NCBI GenBank assembly: GCA_033439265.1
Contig: JAVTVX010000005.1
Coordinates: 5,590,001 to 5,654,000 of the forward strand
Reading direction: 5' to 3'
Source of the DNA: Dillenia suffruticosa
Taxonomy: Eukaryota; Streptophyta; Magnoliopsida; Dilleniales; Dilleniaceae
Length of the DNA stretch: 64,000 bases
The translations under genes and the position numbers were made by a program. The notes beneath the pieces are model-generated. The model made no database searches. It was not told where the DNA came from and saw nothing but the letters and a program-made list of their open reading frames with translations. Below, piece after piece: positions 23,901 through 35,062 of the stretch (within the stretch, counting starts at the first letter, position 1; each line of letters opens with the position of its first letter).

Positions 23901-25233
23901 TGGTCGGGTTGTCGAAACCCTCAAATTAATACTGATTCCCCCAATGCAACAAACTGTAGCAATAGTGATTACCAAGTCGAATCCCAAGAGAACATGTTAA
24001 CTTAACTCCTTAGTAAATGCCAAAATAAAATAGGGAGGTTTACAAAATAAATTCCTAAATCAAAATTAAATAACTAAAATTAAAAGACAAATCAAATATG
24101 CAAAAAATACTAAAATTTAAAGAAAAAATTCAATTCACCAAACTCCGATCCAAGGGTTCATATATTCGATTGTCTTATTGATCATTGGTTGAAAATATTA
24201 TTCTTGCAATTCAAGCATTTAACCTTAGATCTATTAGGATAACCATAATAAATCTTGTGTTTTCCTAATTTAATTGACCAAACCCAGTATTCAATCAAAA
24301 CTTATCATTAATCGACTGGGCACGATAGCGTTCCATATCAAATAATGACAGCATTAAGTTCTGTGAAAACAGTTAAACCAAAATACAAATAACTAGGATA
24401 GCCGTACAATTATTCGATTTTGTTCCATCGATTCCCTAGGTTAACATGAATATCGGCAACGACCCATAAACATAAATAACCTATTCGCTACTCGTACCAT
24501 TCATTCAATACAATTACGGATCACTGAATTCCTGGATAGCAATAGGAAAACTAATATTCAATTAAATTGTCAGATTAACCAATATTAGGTTTCCCTAAAA
24601 ATAAATTAAGAATCAATGAATACTTGAATAAAGGGCAAGAAATTAAATTAAAAATATAATCTCACAATGAAGAACAATCGATTAAAATCCCCCTTGAATC
24701 AGAATAAAAGATCTAGCCACTCATGGTGGTAAGTATCAATACAAGGAAAAAAAATTAATGTTCCTAAGAAGAATAAAAATAAAAAAAACCTAATGGAGAA
24801 GGAAGTAAACCGTGAAGTCCTTGGAGTATTGTGTGTATGCAGCCCTCTCTTCTTGTGTAAAGAGAATTTTTGTTGTGTTTCATTGAGTGCAACCCTTCTG
24901 TATTTAAATAAGCAAGGCAGCCGGCCCCTTTTTGTGAAAATAGGAAACTTTCCTTCCTTCTAGTTTTCTAATTTAATTAGGACTCTTCCTTTTGAGAAAA
25001 TTAGAAACTCTACTAGAATGCTGAAATTAAAATTCAAACTCTTCTTTTTCAAAGTCCAATAAGATGTCTTGACCCAATTAGTTCTAAAATTGCCTTATTA
25101 AACCCAATTTGCTCCAAATCTTCAATTTCAATCTCTTAAAAATAAAATTCAATAAAACCAACCATTAATGCATTAAATAATTCAAATTCAAATCATGATA
25201 ACAATAATAAATTGACAAAATTGCATGTTATCA
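23901..25233 (-). repeat. 5' LTR of Athila-like element 1
   Basis: 1,333 bp, bounded by TGGTCGGG and ATGTTATCA; the CCTAA target copy follows. Confidence 0.95.
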
Positions 25234-25504
25234 CCTAACATAAGAAAATTTTTGAGTAATTAAGGAAATTTAATAAGCTTTTTTTGTTATAGATAAAATT
25301 ATTTTGTATGAGACAAAATTTTCTGTATAAATGATTTTGGTTCAAAATAAATATATTATATATTCTCAAATAATTTATAGTACAAAATATCTATATATAT
25401 TATAATATTTTAACCATCGTGCGAAATAAGACATGCAAAATTTCTTATTTGCATATACATATTTATATTTGAATAAATAGATCAATTTTATCTAAAATAA
25501 ATAT
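25234..25504. other. AT-rich flank
   Basis: Begins with the CCTAA target copy. Nothing else recognised. Confidence 0.5.
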
Positions 25505-26180
25505 TTGATAAGTTATTCAAATACTTATGCTAAGAAATCCTCTTACTATTATAAAATGATTTTTTAAATTCCTTTTCCTTTATAAATATAATAAAATTTA
25601 CATTCAAACACGTTAATACATAAAAAAATACCATTTTAACCCCCAAAGTTTCATGTTTAGAAGCCCATAAATTAGTAATCTCCAAATCTATTGAGGAATT
25701 AGTTTTGTAAGCAATCTCACATAAGTGGAAATTTACTTCAACTTGGGAGAGAGACATAATCCAATGGTAGTTTCATCACTTAGATTACAAAGGTTTGGTG
25801 GCACGTGCCTGGCTTCCACGTCCATTGTGCCTTGGCCGAAGGAAGTCAAACGTGGTCAATGCTCTTATTGTCCCCGAATTTGCCATGCTAGTGGAAGGGA
25901 AGAAAGTCTTCTTTCTTTGCGCATAGGGATCCGCACTCGCTCGCCCCTCCAAATCAACCACGCGACTTCCGAATTATAAAATGGTTTTGCAAATATGACC
26001 TTTTTTAATAATAAATTTATTTTAAAACAATATTTATAATTTAACTTAACTATTTTACAAAAATTAAGATTCTGGTGTATATTTAAAAAATAATATTTAG
26101 CACATGAGAAAAAGATTAAAAGAAAATCTTTATCTTTAAATTAAATTTATTAATTTTTTTTTATAATGAATTGAGGTAGA
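25505..26180 (+). promoter_or_regulatory. Orphan ANK-PGG upstream block, group II, copy 1
   Basis: Matches the block upstream of gene C (47440-47840) and the copy at 34850-36715. Core: CACGTG (25802-25807) and two GTCAA words (25845-25849, 25855-25859), the W-box core in reverse, 10 bp apart. No gene follows within several kb. Upstream role inferred from position before gene C. Confidence 0.65.
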
Positions 26181-28239
26181 TTTAGTTTATAGTAAATATT
26201 AAGAATTAGGATTAGAATTGATTCCGATATAATTGTCTGGTTCAAATTATGGAATAAGCATGAATGCCATTATTGATATTGATAAGATGTGATTTATAGT
26301 TTTAAAACCAATAAAATTTCATTTGTGGTTCACTTTTTTGTAGTAATCCCTTGTGTTTTCAAAACAAGTAAAAAATTATCCATGGTTTTGTTTTGGACAT
26401 GTTGCCTCCTTTTTGTTTACTTTATTAAAAAACATAAAAGTATAAAAAGAAAAATATTATTAACAATGGGAAAATATTAAGTTTGATTAGAAAAATTTCA
26501 AAACAAAAGGAAAATTTTAAATATTTAACAATGGGGAAAATTTTAATACAATTAAAAGAAAATTAAAAAGGGGAGATATATATATATATATATATATATA
26601 TTTAAAAAAAACGATATTTACAATAATATTATTAATATGAATAACCAAAAGCACAAAAATTCGCAGGGGCATTTTACATAGTGCGGAGGTGGTTTTATCC
26701 CAAATCGAATAGTAACCTTTTCGTGGTGACACGTGGCTATTTCTGAGAAGATAGAATTCATAGTCTACCGATGCGGGCTACGTAGGTTGGATGATGGGAG
26801 TGCTAAATGCAAGTGCTTTATCCCACATCGGAGAAAATGTACGTGGTTGCAGTGAACCCCGTTGAACGAATGGCTATCCTCTTTCCGACCATATGTATGA
26901 TACTTTTAAGAATGTCGCCTGCAGTAAAGACGACCTTCCAAATTTTAGAAATTAGCAATTAACATTGGGAAAAGCCGGGTGAAATTAAAAAAAATAATAA
27001 TAAAAAGGAAATTAAGTAAAATCAGTTGCAATTAAAAAAAAAATTAAAAAAGGGGGGGGATAAAAATTATGATGGACCAAAAAGGAAAAAGGGTAATAAA
27101 AATTATATAAATAATTATAAAAAAAAGTAAAAATGCGACACATGCACGAAATATCAACTATTTAATTTATCATTTCTAGATTAGCCTAAATTTAATGGTC
27201 AAATATTAAAGTACATTGTTTAGTTGAGTTTTCTTAGTATATTTGATGTTATTTTTTTATTACGGTTCAATGAAATTCCTTAAAACCAAACAGAAAACCA
27301 TTCTGTGTTTGTTTGAATATCTTCTCCATGGATTTCAAAGACCCACAAACTCTTGGTTTTCTTATATATATTTATTATTTTCATGAGAAGTTCCCCATTC
27401 TGTAAATATCTTTTTATACTATCACTAATTAAATCAAATTTATCATTAAAATTCATAATTACTCAATTAAAAGAAAATTTTGAATTCATAATCATGAGAA
27501 TATATTAAATATCCCTCCGAAAGCTCATATTGACTTTAAAACACTCGTATCTTCTAAATCCTCTACAAGCGATTTCAGAAATTTTAATAATAATTCTCAA
27601 ATTATTTAGCTAAAAATTAGAAAAAAAAAAAATAAAGCTCAAAGAACCAGTGTTTTTTTTAAGCAGAACGATGGAAATAAAGCTGCCACAATAATTATTC
27701 TCTTTAGTTATTATTATTTGTTTCAAAATAAATAATCTAAATTCTAAAATTTTATGTGAGAACGGGTTATTGTTGTAATTTTATTTAATTCCAATTTTAT
27801 GTGAGAGTGTCATGTAAGATGATTTGAATATATCTGAAGAAAACCCAAAAAAGTACCAATTAGGATAATTGAGAACTTAAATATAGAAAATCTAGTAAAA
27901 TGTAGAGGAATACTATTAAAAACTTGAATATAATTTATACGCAAAGACATGATACTGAAATGTTTAGATGAGAAGATGGATTTTGATAGAAATGAGTAGC
28001 GTAGAAAATTTCGTAGAAAATTTCGTAGAAAATTTCGTACAAATTAAATGAACATATTCTAAATATTCATTTATATATTTATCTATTTATTTATTTTTGT
28101 TTTATTTTTATTTTTTACTATTTTATTTTATTTTAATTTATTATTTATTTATTTTTATGTATTTATGTATTTTTTAATCACCTCCAAATTTGTCTCTCAA
28201 AATATCCGAGCCCAAATCGTAGGGATAAAGACGCAGTTT
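26181..28239. other. AT-rich intergenic DNA
   Basis: No gene seen. Contains (AT)n at 26576-26600, a TCCCACATCGG word near 26822, segments at 27360-27490 and 27880-28036 similar to the 13.5-14.0 kb region, and three perfect 12-bp repeats GTAGAAAATTTC at 28001-28036. Confidence 0.55.
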
Positions 28240-29251
28240 GCTGTTATTGCTGTTGAGAACATCCTTGTCCTGAAGGATAAAAAATCAAGAATTGAAACTT
28301 TGAATCCATAAATTTTGAATCAAGATTTGTATTTATGTTTAGAGATAAGATGATAAAAATGAACAATGGATATAACTTGAGTTGTAAGGAAAGTAGTGGG
28401 AGAAAAATTGAGATGAGGGAGTTTGAGAGAGACTTTTCTTGATTTTTTTTTGTTTTTTGGTGAAAGATTTTGTTCGATGAGTAATGAAAGTTCAATCTTC
28501 GGAAAGTTTGGCAAGAGCCGATCATTAACTACTTCTTTCTTGAATAGTTGAAATTTGATTATAGTGAAAAATTTTTCTCAATGAATTCTGGATAGCTTTT
28601 GAAATATTTGATAAGAAATCACTATTAATAGGTTTTTTCTTGGTCATTTGTGATCCTTCTTGTACCATCAAAATTTTTTCACTAGGAGTACGTAAATTGA
28701 AAGACTCAAAAAATGTATCAATACCTTGTTCTTCATATATTTTTTTTGCTATCCGATTTTTTTTCTTGTTTCTTTTTCACAAAAGTGTTGATATTTTCAT
28801 CAATATCAAATATTTTCAATATGCGTGTTATAAGAGTGTCCATCTTTTTGTTGTTTCCTCCCATTTTTTCTTCCATCTAGGCTACGATTTTTTTTTTTTT
28901 ATATATTTCTCAAATCAATCATCTTTCGGTATTAATTATGCCAAGAATTATGAATTTTGATACCAATTTGTAACAATTCAATTTTAGAGAGTGGTAAAAA
29001 ATAGAGAAGGTGGAGAAGGACATAGAGAGGGAAAGAGAATACCAAGAGGTAGAAAGAAAAATTTCATTATTATTCCATTCAATATAATTATATATTTTAA
29101 ACATTACTATTTATACTATTCATACTAACTAATTTTATTAACGTTTTAAACATTTCACATAACTATTAAGCAATCAATTAACTACTAACTAATTTTATTA
29201 ATTATTAACTAATATTTCTAATTATGGTTATCATTAACCATAATTGTTACA
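28240..29251 (-). mobile_element. LTR retrotransposon remnant with one LTR
   Basis: A 283-bp LTR (28969-29251) has 10-bp perfect inverted ends TGTAACAATT/AATTGTTACA. On the minus strand it is followed by a decayed PBS (TTGGTATCAAAAT) and a short gag-like start (MEEKMGGNNKK). The far end (about 28250-28290) reads like the C-terminal tail of a chromovirus polyprotein (CCTTCAGGACAAGGATG). Most of the body is deleted and the second LTR is missing. Confidence 0.55.
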
Positions 29252-29361
29252 TTTTTCTTGTTATAAATTTGAATGTGGTCTTCTTCAATAAGTAGTGCAG
29301 GTTAGAAGTGCTTACCTTTTTTTGCCATATCATCTGCTCTATTTGAGTGAATTCTTGCTGT

Positions 29362-29780
29362 TAGGGGTGTTATGACATTCGAGTCGAGTCGGATAGTGTT
29401 AATACCCGAGCTCTACTCGAGTGTTATTTATGTGAGCTCTAACTCGAGCTTGCATTTTTGGAGCTCGAGATGAGCTCGAGCTCGCTCGAGTTTGAAGAGT
29501 CGTCGAATAATGTTGTTAGATAATATCGTTGGGTAGTATCGTTGGTTAGTATGGATAATATATTTAAAAGAGTATATCTATGAATGTAATTTTACATATA
29601 AAAATTATTTTAAAAAATATAATTACATATCAAAATTTATTTTTAAAAAGTATAATTATTGGATTTTGAGTTACTCATCGAGATTTCTAGCTCGACATAG
29701 TTGGGCTCAAGCTCGAGCTTGATACTGAGCTACTCGAGCCCGAGCACCAAGCTTGAGCCCAAGCTCTAGTTGAAGTTGAA
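29362..29780. repeat. GCTCGAG-rich block, possible hAT-type non-autonomous element
   Basis: Begins TAGGGGTGTTATGACA, similar to the TAGGGGTG start of many plant hAT elements. Clusters of GAGCTCGAG at 29400-29500 recur in inverted form at 29670-29770. No clear matching terminus or 8-bp duplication, so the class is uncertain. It sits where the promoter of gene B should be. Confidence 0.4.
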
Positions 29781-29859
29781 CTTTGGCCGGATAGTATTAC
29801 AGGAACCCGTAACACTACCCGAGCATTGTAATCCGTGACACTACCCGAATGTCTTAACA

Positions 29860-29975
29860 GACCTGCTCGCCACTACACAGATATTGATAGCAACTCTTTC
29901 TATTCACTTTTACGTTGCAATGTTTTCAATTCTCGTTGCTTAGTTCACGCTTGGTAATGTCGATGCTCTCTCTTT
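29860..29975 (+). promoter_or_regulatory. Leader of gene B (group I), promoter lost
   Basis: CGCCACTACACAGATATTGA through GTCGATGCTCTCTCT matches 14805-14915. The TATA-bearing part seen at 14739 and 59188 is missing, displaced by the GCTCGAG-rich block. Confidence 0.6.
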
Positions 29976-30019
29976 CTCCGCGGGCTTTAGTTTGAGGAAT
30001 TTATTGAATCATTGGGTAG

Positions 30020-30024
<5 letters not shown>

Positions 30025-30101
<77 letters not shown>

Positions 30102-30115
30102 TGTGTGTGTGTGTG
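30025..30115. repeat. (GA)n then (GT)n microsatellite
   Basis: About 75 bp of GA followed by about 16 bp of GT, in the presumed 5' UTR or intron of gene B. Confidence 0.95.
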
Positions 30116-30427
30116 GGCGGGGGGTCAAATTTGAGTGTAATTGTGTGGGGTCAAATTTGAGTGGAATAGAAATCTGCATATACTCTTTCTATTCCATGAC
30201 TCAACCATGCTTTAGCTTTCATTCCACGACGCCTAAAATTTGTTCAGATTTTCTTTCAAGCTAACCAGATAGACAAAAGCTAAGAATTTGATTGTAAGTT
30301 TATCATACCATCTATCTGTTTGTGAAGAAGAAATTAATTATTCGCTGTTTAAGTTTTGGTTTTCCTGCTCCCCAACTTGGTGATGTTATTACAGAATTTC
30401 CAAGAATTATTAGGGAGAGAGAGAATT

Positions 30428-31720
30428 ATGGCAGGGCCGATTCATGAACTTCTAGACGACAAAGGGAGAAATTATGAAAGTTGGAGCAAATCCATGAAAA
30501 CCCACTTGATTGCTAACGATCTTTGAGGCATCATCGAAGGGACCCTGGAATTGCAAACTGGCGATGATGGAGAAAATTATAAGACTTGGCAACGGAAAAA
30601 TGCCAAGGTTCTACAAACTATTTGCTCAGCATGTGAATCTGATTTAGCCCACCTAGTTCTTGAATTTGAGTCGGAAAAGATGCTTGGGATCAAATAAAAA
30701 TGGCCTTTGGTAATGCAGTAATCAGTTGGTCTTATGGCCCTCTTTATTCAATACTTACGATTAAGGTGCATGAGGGTGATTGGGAGGCCATCCTTTTGTT
30801 TATTCAAGATGCTAGCAGTGGAAGTTTTCCTTTCTGGGAGTTCTGTTCCATCCCTACCAGTAATCTATAGGTATTTCCCTGAAAGAGCTTATGCTCATTT
30901 CTCGGGGGATTAGGGGGATCTGGTCTGGCAGCCCGAACAAGAAGCTCCTGCTGTTCATTTCGCAGCATTATCAGTCTACTCTCGAGGTCCCTTGTTCTCC
31001 GGTCCGTCGCACGGATGCGGTTACGGATCCTTGACAGAAACCCCGAGCTAAAGGGAGCACAAATAACAGGAGGGAGAACAGTACTTCAGCTTGCAGTTGC
31101 AGCTGGCAATTTGCTAATTGGGGAGAAGCTGTTGACGTTGGGATGCATGTTGGAAAAAGACTTAGAGATACAATATGCCTATGATTTCACAGCTCTAGCT
31201 ATTGCGGCTCAAGGTGGATGTCATGAGATTGCAAAGTTATTGCTTTCAAAGAATGCACGACTAACTGAGCTCAAAACAAGGAGTGTACTCCCAGTGGTAT
31301 TGGCTTTGGCAACTGGCCATGCTGATCTGACCCGCTACCTTTACCATAACACTCCTCCCAACTGCTTTAACCCGGAATTGGACAAGGAGTGTATCAATGG
31401 TACTACTCTTGTTACTAATTGCATTGTCACCAATAGTTATGGTAAGAAGAGATAGCAATAAATCATGATCTTTATGTGTTTTTGAGATATGCATCAAGCT
31501 TTTATCAATTTGCTATTGTTTATTGCTCATAATTAACTCTTTTTGTGAATCATATGATATGCCATTTTTAAGATATCCCCTCGCAATGCTGGAAAAATTC
31601 CCCATTTGGCTGTTCTCTTAGACTCCTCCGGACGTGCTCCGGTTCATGTATTGGCTCGAAAGACTATTTCCTTCCTTAGTGGGGTTCACTTGGCTTTCTT
31701 TGATAGGTGGATCTACCATT
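30428..31720 (+). pseudogene. ANK-PGG gene copy B with Gag-like N-terminus
   Basis: ATG at 30428 (MAGPIHELLDDKGRNYESW). The Gag-like domain (NYESWSKSMKTHLI, TWQRKNAKVLQ) is stopped at codon 33 by TGA where genes C and D have Trp. A one-base loss near 30676 shifts the frame. About 200 bp of foreign sequence interrupts the start of the ankyrin block (30812-31015). Ankyrin repeats (TVLQLAVAAGNL, TALAIAAQGGCHEIAKLL, LPVVLALATGHADLTRYLY) run to a GTAAG donor after 31441. The next exon, 31573-31720, is 148 bp instead of 150, a further frameshift. No C-terminal exons follow. Confidence 0.88.
30812..31015. other. Foreign insert in gene B exon
   Basis: About 200 bp absent from genes C and D. On the minus strand it is open and reads RTRDLESRLIMLRNEQQEL, a short coiled-coil segment reminiscent of retrotransposon gag, but I cannot name its source. 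Sequence equivalent to VILDDN in gene D seems to appear on both sides of it. Confidence 0.55.
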
Positions 31721-31740
31721 GTGAGTACAGCTCAATCCCC

Positions 31741-34150
31741 TCACTCTTACATTTATGTAAAATGATTAATACTTTATTTCAGTCTTTGATTTTAGTAGAA
31801 TTGTCACATAATGCTATTTATTGCCAAACCAAAGATTCGTATTCACACGACCAAAAATAACTAGGATCGTACTAACCAACCATCTAAAAGATTTAGTTGT
31901 TCCTTGGTATTAATAACATCATTGTTATGTTAGTCATAAAGAATAATGTTTTTCTTCAAAACAGTTCTATGGGTAAGACCAAGTTCACCCAATCACAATC
32001 AAATTATAAGATAATATTTAAAATTTAATTTTTAAGAAACTCTTAACTTTTTAGAGTCAAATTGTTATATTTTTTTTAACAATATGTTATGCTTGAAGGC
32101 TCAATTTGAGATTAACACCGAGTTTATCGATATTGTTTATTATTATGCCCACGAAACTCTTCTCCTCGTGGCCCATTGTGGCCTAAAATATAAAAGTCTT
32201 GTATAACACACACAATCACCACCCTACAAAATATAAATATTATTTTTCTGTAACTATTGATATATATATTTTTTTAATTTGTGGTAACTTGTCACGTTTT
32301 AACTCTCGAGTTGAGTGCGTGACAACTATCGCGTTACTTCGAAACACGTGTAAATCCCACTTTGTGTCCTGAGATATCAAAAGTTATTTTAATATCCCAA
32401 ACATTTTAAAATAAATTCAAATCATTTATTGGCCAATTGGTCGTCTAAACAAATTCCAAACAATTAAAATAAATTCACAAGATTAACATAGATCTATATG
32501 CAAGAGACAGTCCTATATCAACTAGATTTAAAATTTATCAAACAATCCAAATGTCCCAATAAAACTGATAAATTTTACAAAAAAAAAAAAAAACCAAATA
32601 AAGAGAACTTCAAATCATGCAAATAAGGCTTTTTTAATGCTTGCCTAAAGTAAATAAACAAGTATTCAACAAATTCAAAGTTTTAGGTTTTACAAAATTC
32701 CTTCCACAAGTCCAAACAATATAGTTTCTAAAAATGTTTTCAAGACTAGTACCTATTAAAGATCAACAAAAGTAATTTCTTCAAACTAACACCAGGTGAT
32801 GTTTAAGTCTCCAAATTAAGATTTCTCTTAAAAAAAATAAAAGAAAAATATAAAATATTCGATGAATGTACAATGACATATTGAACAAGAATGAGAGATA
32901 AGAGTGGTTGTACCAAATGAGTGTGTCAAATTCATTCAAATATAATATTAAAAGTCATTCGCATGAAATAAATTTCTCATGACACATATGCCCCAATCAA
33001 TGAATAGTTTGATTTTCCTTTCCAATTTTCTTAAGGTTTACTAAAATCATATTTCTACCGATGACCGTTTGTAAAATTTGCTGAGAGGTTTTCTAAAATT
33101 TTCATAAAACATTCTCCCTCCTTGGTGTTAGTTTGGAATTTCGTGATGTGTCACCACTTTATCACGGGAACAATTTAGAAGGCTCTCCATCCTGCCTATC
33201 ATCAAGCCGAATTTTTAACTCATCCTTAACCACACTGCCCCAATGATCTTAGTCCATGAAAGATTAATACTATAGTAATTTAGTATCCATCAGTTTTGGC
33301 TACCGTTAGATATATGTTACGCCACATATCATCCCATCTTTAATCCAAAGGGGATCCCCTGGCAGTAAAATGCAATTTCTTTTGCAAGAACTTGTATGTT
33401 CTTCCCTTTTTTGAAGTAACAGCCATTATGCAAAGTACAATGAATAGCATTATGCAAAGATCCCTGAACAATATAAATCTTTGAGTTGATGAGAAATTTT
33501 CCTTAGACGTGTTAGACTGAGATTCAAGTCACAGAAATGACACATTCCGCTATCTTCCGGTAAAAAATGCCCCGTTGACTTTAGTCAAAGCTTGCAGGAA
33601 CCATAAATGACTAGAATTTTTGTACTTTGAGCCGCGGGCTATAAATTTTGAGAAAATTATTAATTTTTTTTTTATACTTTCTATTCCTATAAATACCTGT
33701 GCTGTCATTGTTGTACCTACACAATAACTAGATTTGAACCAATTCTTTCATTATTCATTTTCTTCATAATTCAAATTTCTAAAACTAAACTTAATCCTAT
33801 AAACAAAATTGCAGTTCAAGTAATATTTTGGCAAAAATTATATATATAATATATATTTGAATAAATTAATGAATATTGCCCTCAATAAATATTTTGTTTC
33901 AAATTTTTACTCACGTGTTTCAAAACAAAAAAGAGAGGAGCGTAAACAAATAAATAAAGCCCTCTCTAAGATTTTTATTTAAATAACAAATAAATAAATA
34001 TATTCGAATTCATAACAAAATAAAGAGAAAATTAAATCTCCAAATCCAAATCTAGGCCATCCAAAATCGCATCTTTGACCTATGATCTTGCCGATCCCAG
34101 ATGCCCAACCAACATTTTTTTTTTTTTTGGTAAAGGTCAGCATATTGATG
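31741..34150. other. Intergenic DNA with possible LTR start at 32290
   Basis: No gene recognised. At 32290 the sequence begins TGTCACGTTTTAACT and its first 45 bp or so parallel the minus-strand start of the solo LTR at 58912 (shared words TTGAG, GACAA, TCGC, GTTAC). No matching end or duplication found. 33706-33805 resembles 14918-15010. A TATA-like CTATAAATACC lies near 33690. Confidence 0.45.
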
Positions 34151-34152
34151 AG

Positions 34153-34382
34153 AAAAGAGATCTTGGGTTGGCTTAATTGGATGTGGGGTTGAGTTCTCTT
34201 AAGTATGATCAAAATTCGACTCCCGCTGGAAGTATTAAGCTCTCATGTGTATAGAGCGTTCTCTATTGAGAGACCCACTCTCTGAAAATGAGCCACTGCA
34301 GCGATCGGTTCGGATTAGTCGGGACAAAATTCTGGATACCTGGCGATATCCAAAATATAGTTAAAAAAAAAGAGATCTTGGG
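34153..34382 (+). mobile_element. tRNA-derived SINE with 15-bp target duplication
   Basis: AAAAGAGATCTTGGG occurs at 34153-34167 and again at 34368-34382. Between them is a body of about 200 bp with a Pol III A box TGGCTTAATTGG (from 34169), a B box-like ATTCGACTCC (34213-34222) at tRNA-like spacing, and an A-rich 3' end. Size, promoter boxes, A-tail and perfect duplication together fit a plant SINE. Family not identified. Confidence 0.85.
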
Positions 34383-34448
34383 CCTCGCCAAGAGGCAAAC
34401 CCCCCTCATTGGGCTTGCCCACTTGCACAAGCAAGCCCATGCAAAGTT

Positions 34449-34451
<3 letters not shown>

Positions 34452-34493
<42 letters not shown>
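34452..34493. repeat. (AT)n microsatellite
   Basis: About 21 AT units. Confidence 0.95.
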
Positions 34494-34495
<2 letters not shown>

Positions 34496-34502
34496 CAGGT
34501 TT

Positions 34503-35062
34503 GGATTAACATTTTTTTTTAAAATAAATTATCGATATTTAATAATTACGTTAATTTGAATAAATAGATTTGAATTTTTAATAGATAAAAATTTTTTAAA
34601 AAATTATTTTTCATACATAAAAATCCAATCAATGGATGAATTATATATTAAAACTTAAAATTAGTTTAATTCTCTTTTTATTTCAACACTATCCTAATTT
34701 AAACTTGACATGTCGATAGTTACACTTTCCTTCAAACCAACATCAAACTAGATATTAGAATTAGGTCATACTCTAAATCTAACATGTACAATTAAAACAA
34801 TACATAAGAAAAAAAAGTATTTGTATGGCATATCATGATACAATGCTAAACGTATATTCAAATATTTATACCAAGAAATCCTTTTAGTATCTTGAAATGA
34901 TTTTTTTTTTATATTTTTCTGCTTTATAAATAAAATAAAATTTACATTCAAGCACGTTAATACATAAAAAATGTAAATTTACCCCAGAAGTTTCATGTTT
35001 AAAAGCCTATAAATTAGTAATTTCCAAATCTATTGAGGAACTGTTGTAAGCAATCGCACATA
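34503..35062 (+). promoter_or_regulatory. ANK-PGG upstream block, group II, copy 2, distal half
   Basis: Parallels 36944-37090 plus 47207-47600, including CCAATCAATGGATGA. Continues to GCACATAAC, where a LINE interrupts it. The whole unit is duplicated side by side with the one serving gene C. Confidence 0.65.

Larger units (their letters stand above)
15142..25233 (-). mobile_element. Athila-like Ty3/gypsy retrotransposon, element 1 (10,092 bp)
   Basis: Complete insertion with target duplication CCTAA at 15137-15141 and 25234-25238. LTRs are 15142-16569 and 23901-25233; they differ at about 15 of the first 265 positions compared by eye. The left LTR carries a stretch of roughly 90 bp, itself a local duplication, that the right one lacks. 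The PBS matches tRNA-Asp, as in Tat/Athila elements. One long gag-pol frame is broken by two stops and two frameshifts. About 2 kb of non-coding sequence separates integrase from the 3' LTR; no env-like frame is present there. Confidence 0.96.

Noticed and set aside
29992..30264. Frame encoding a long Arg-Glu repeat
   Set aside because: It is a translated (GA)n microsatellite.
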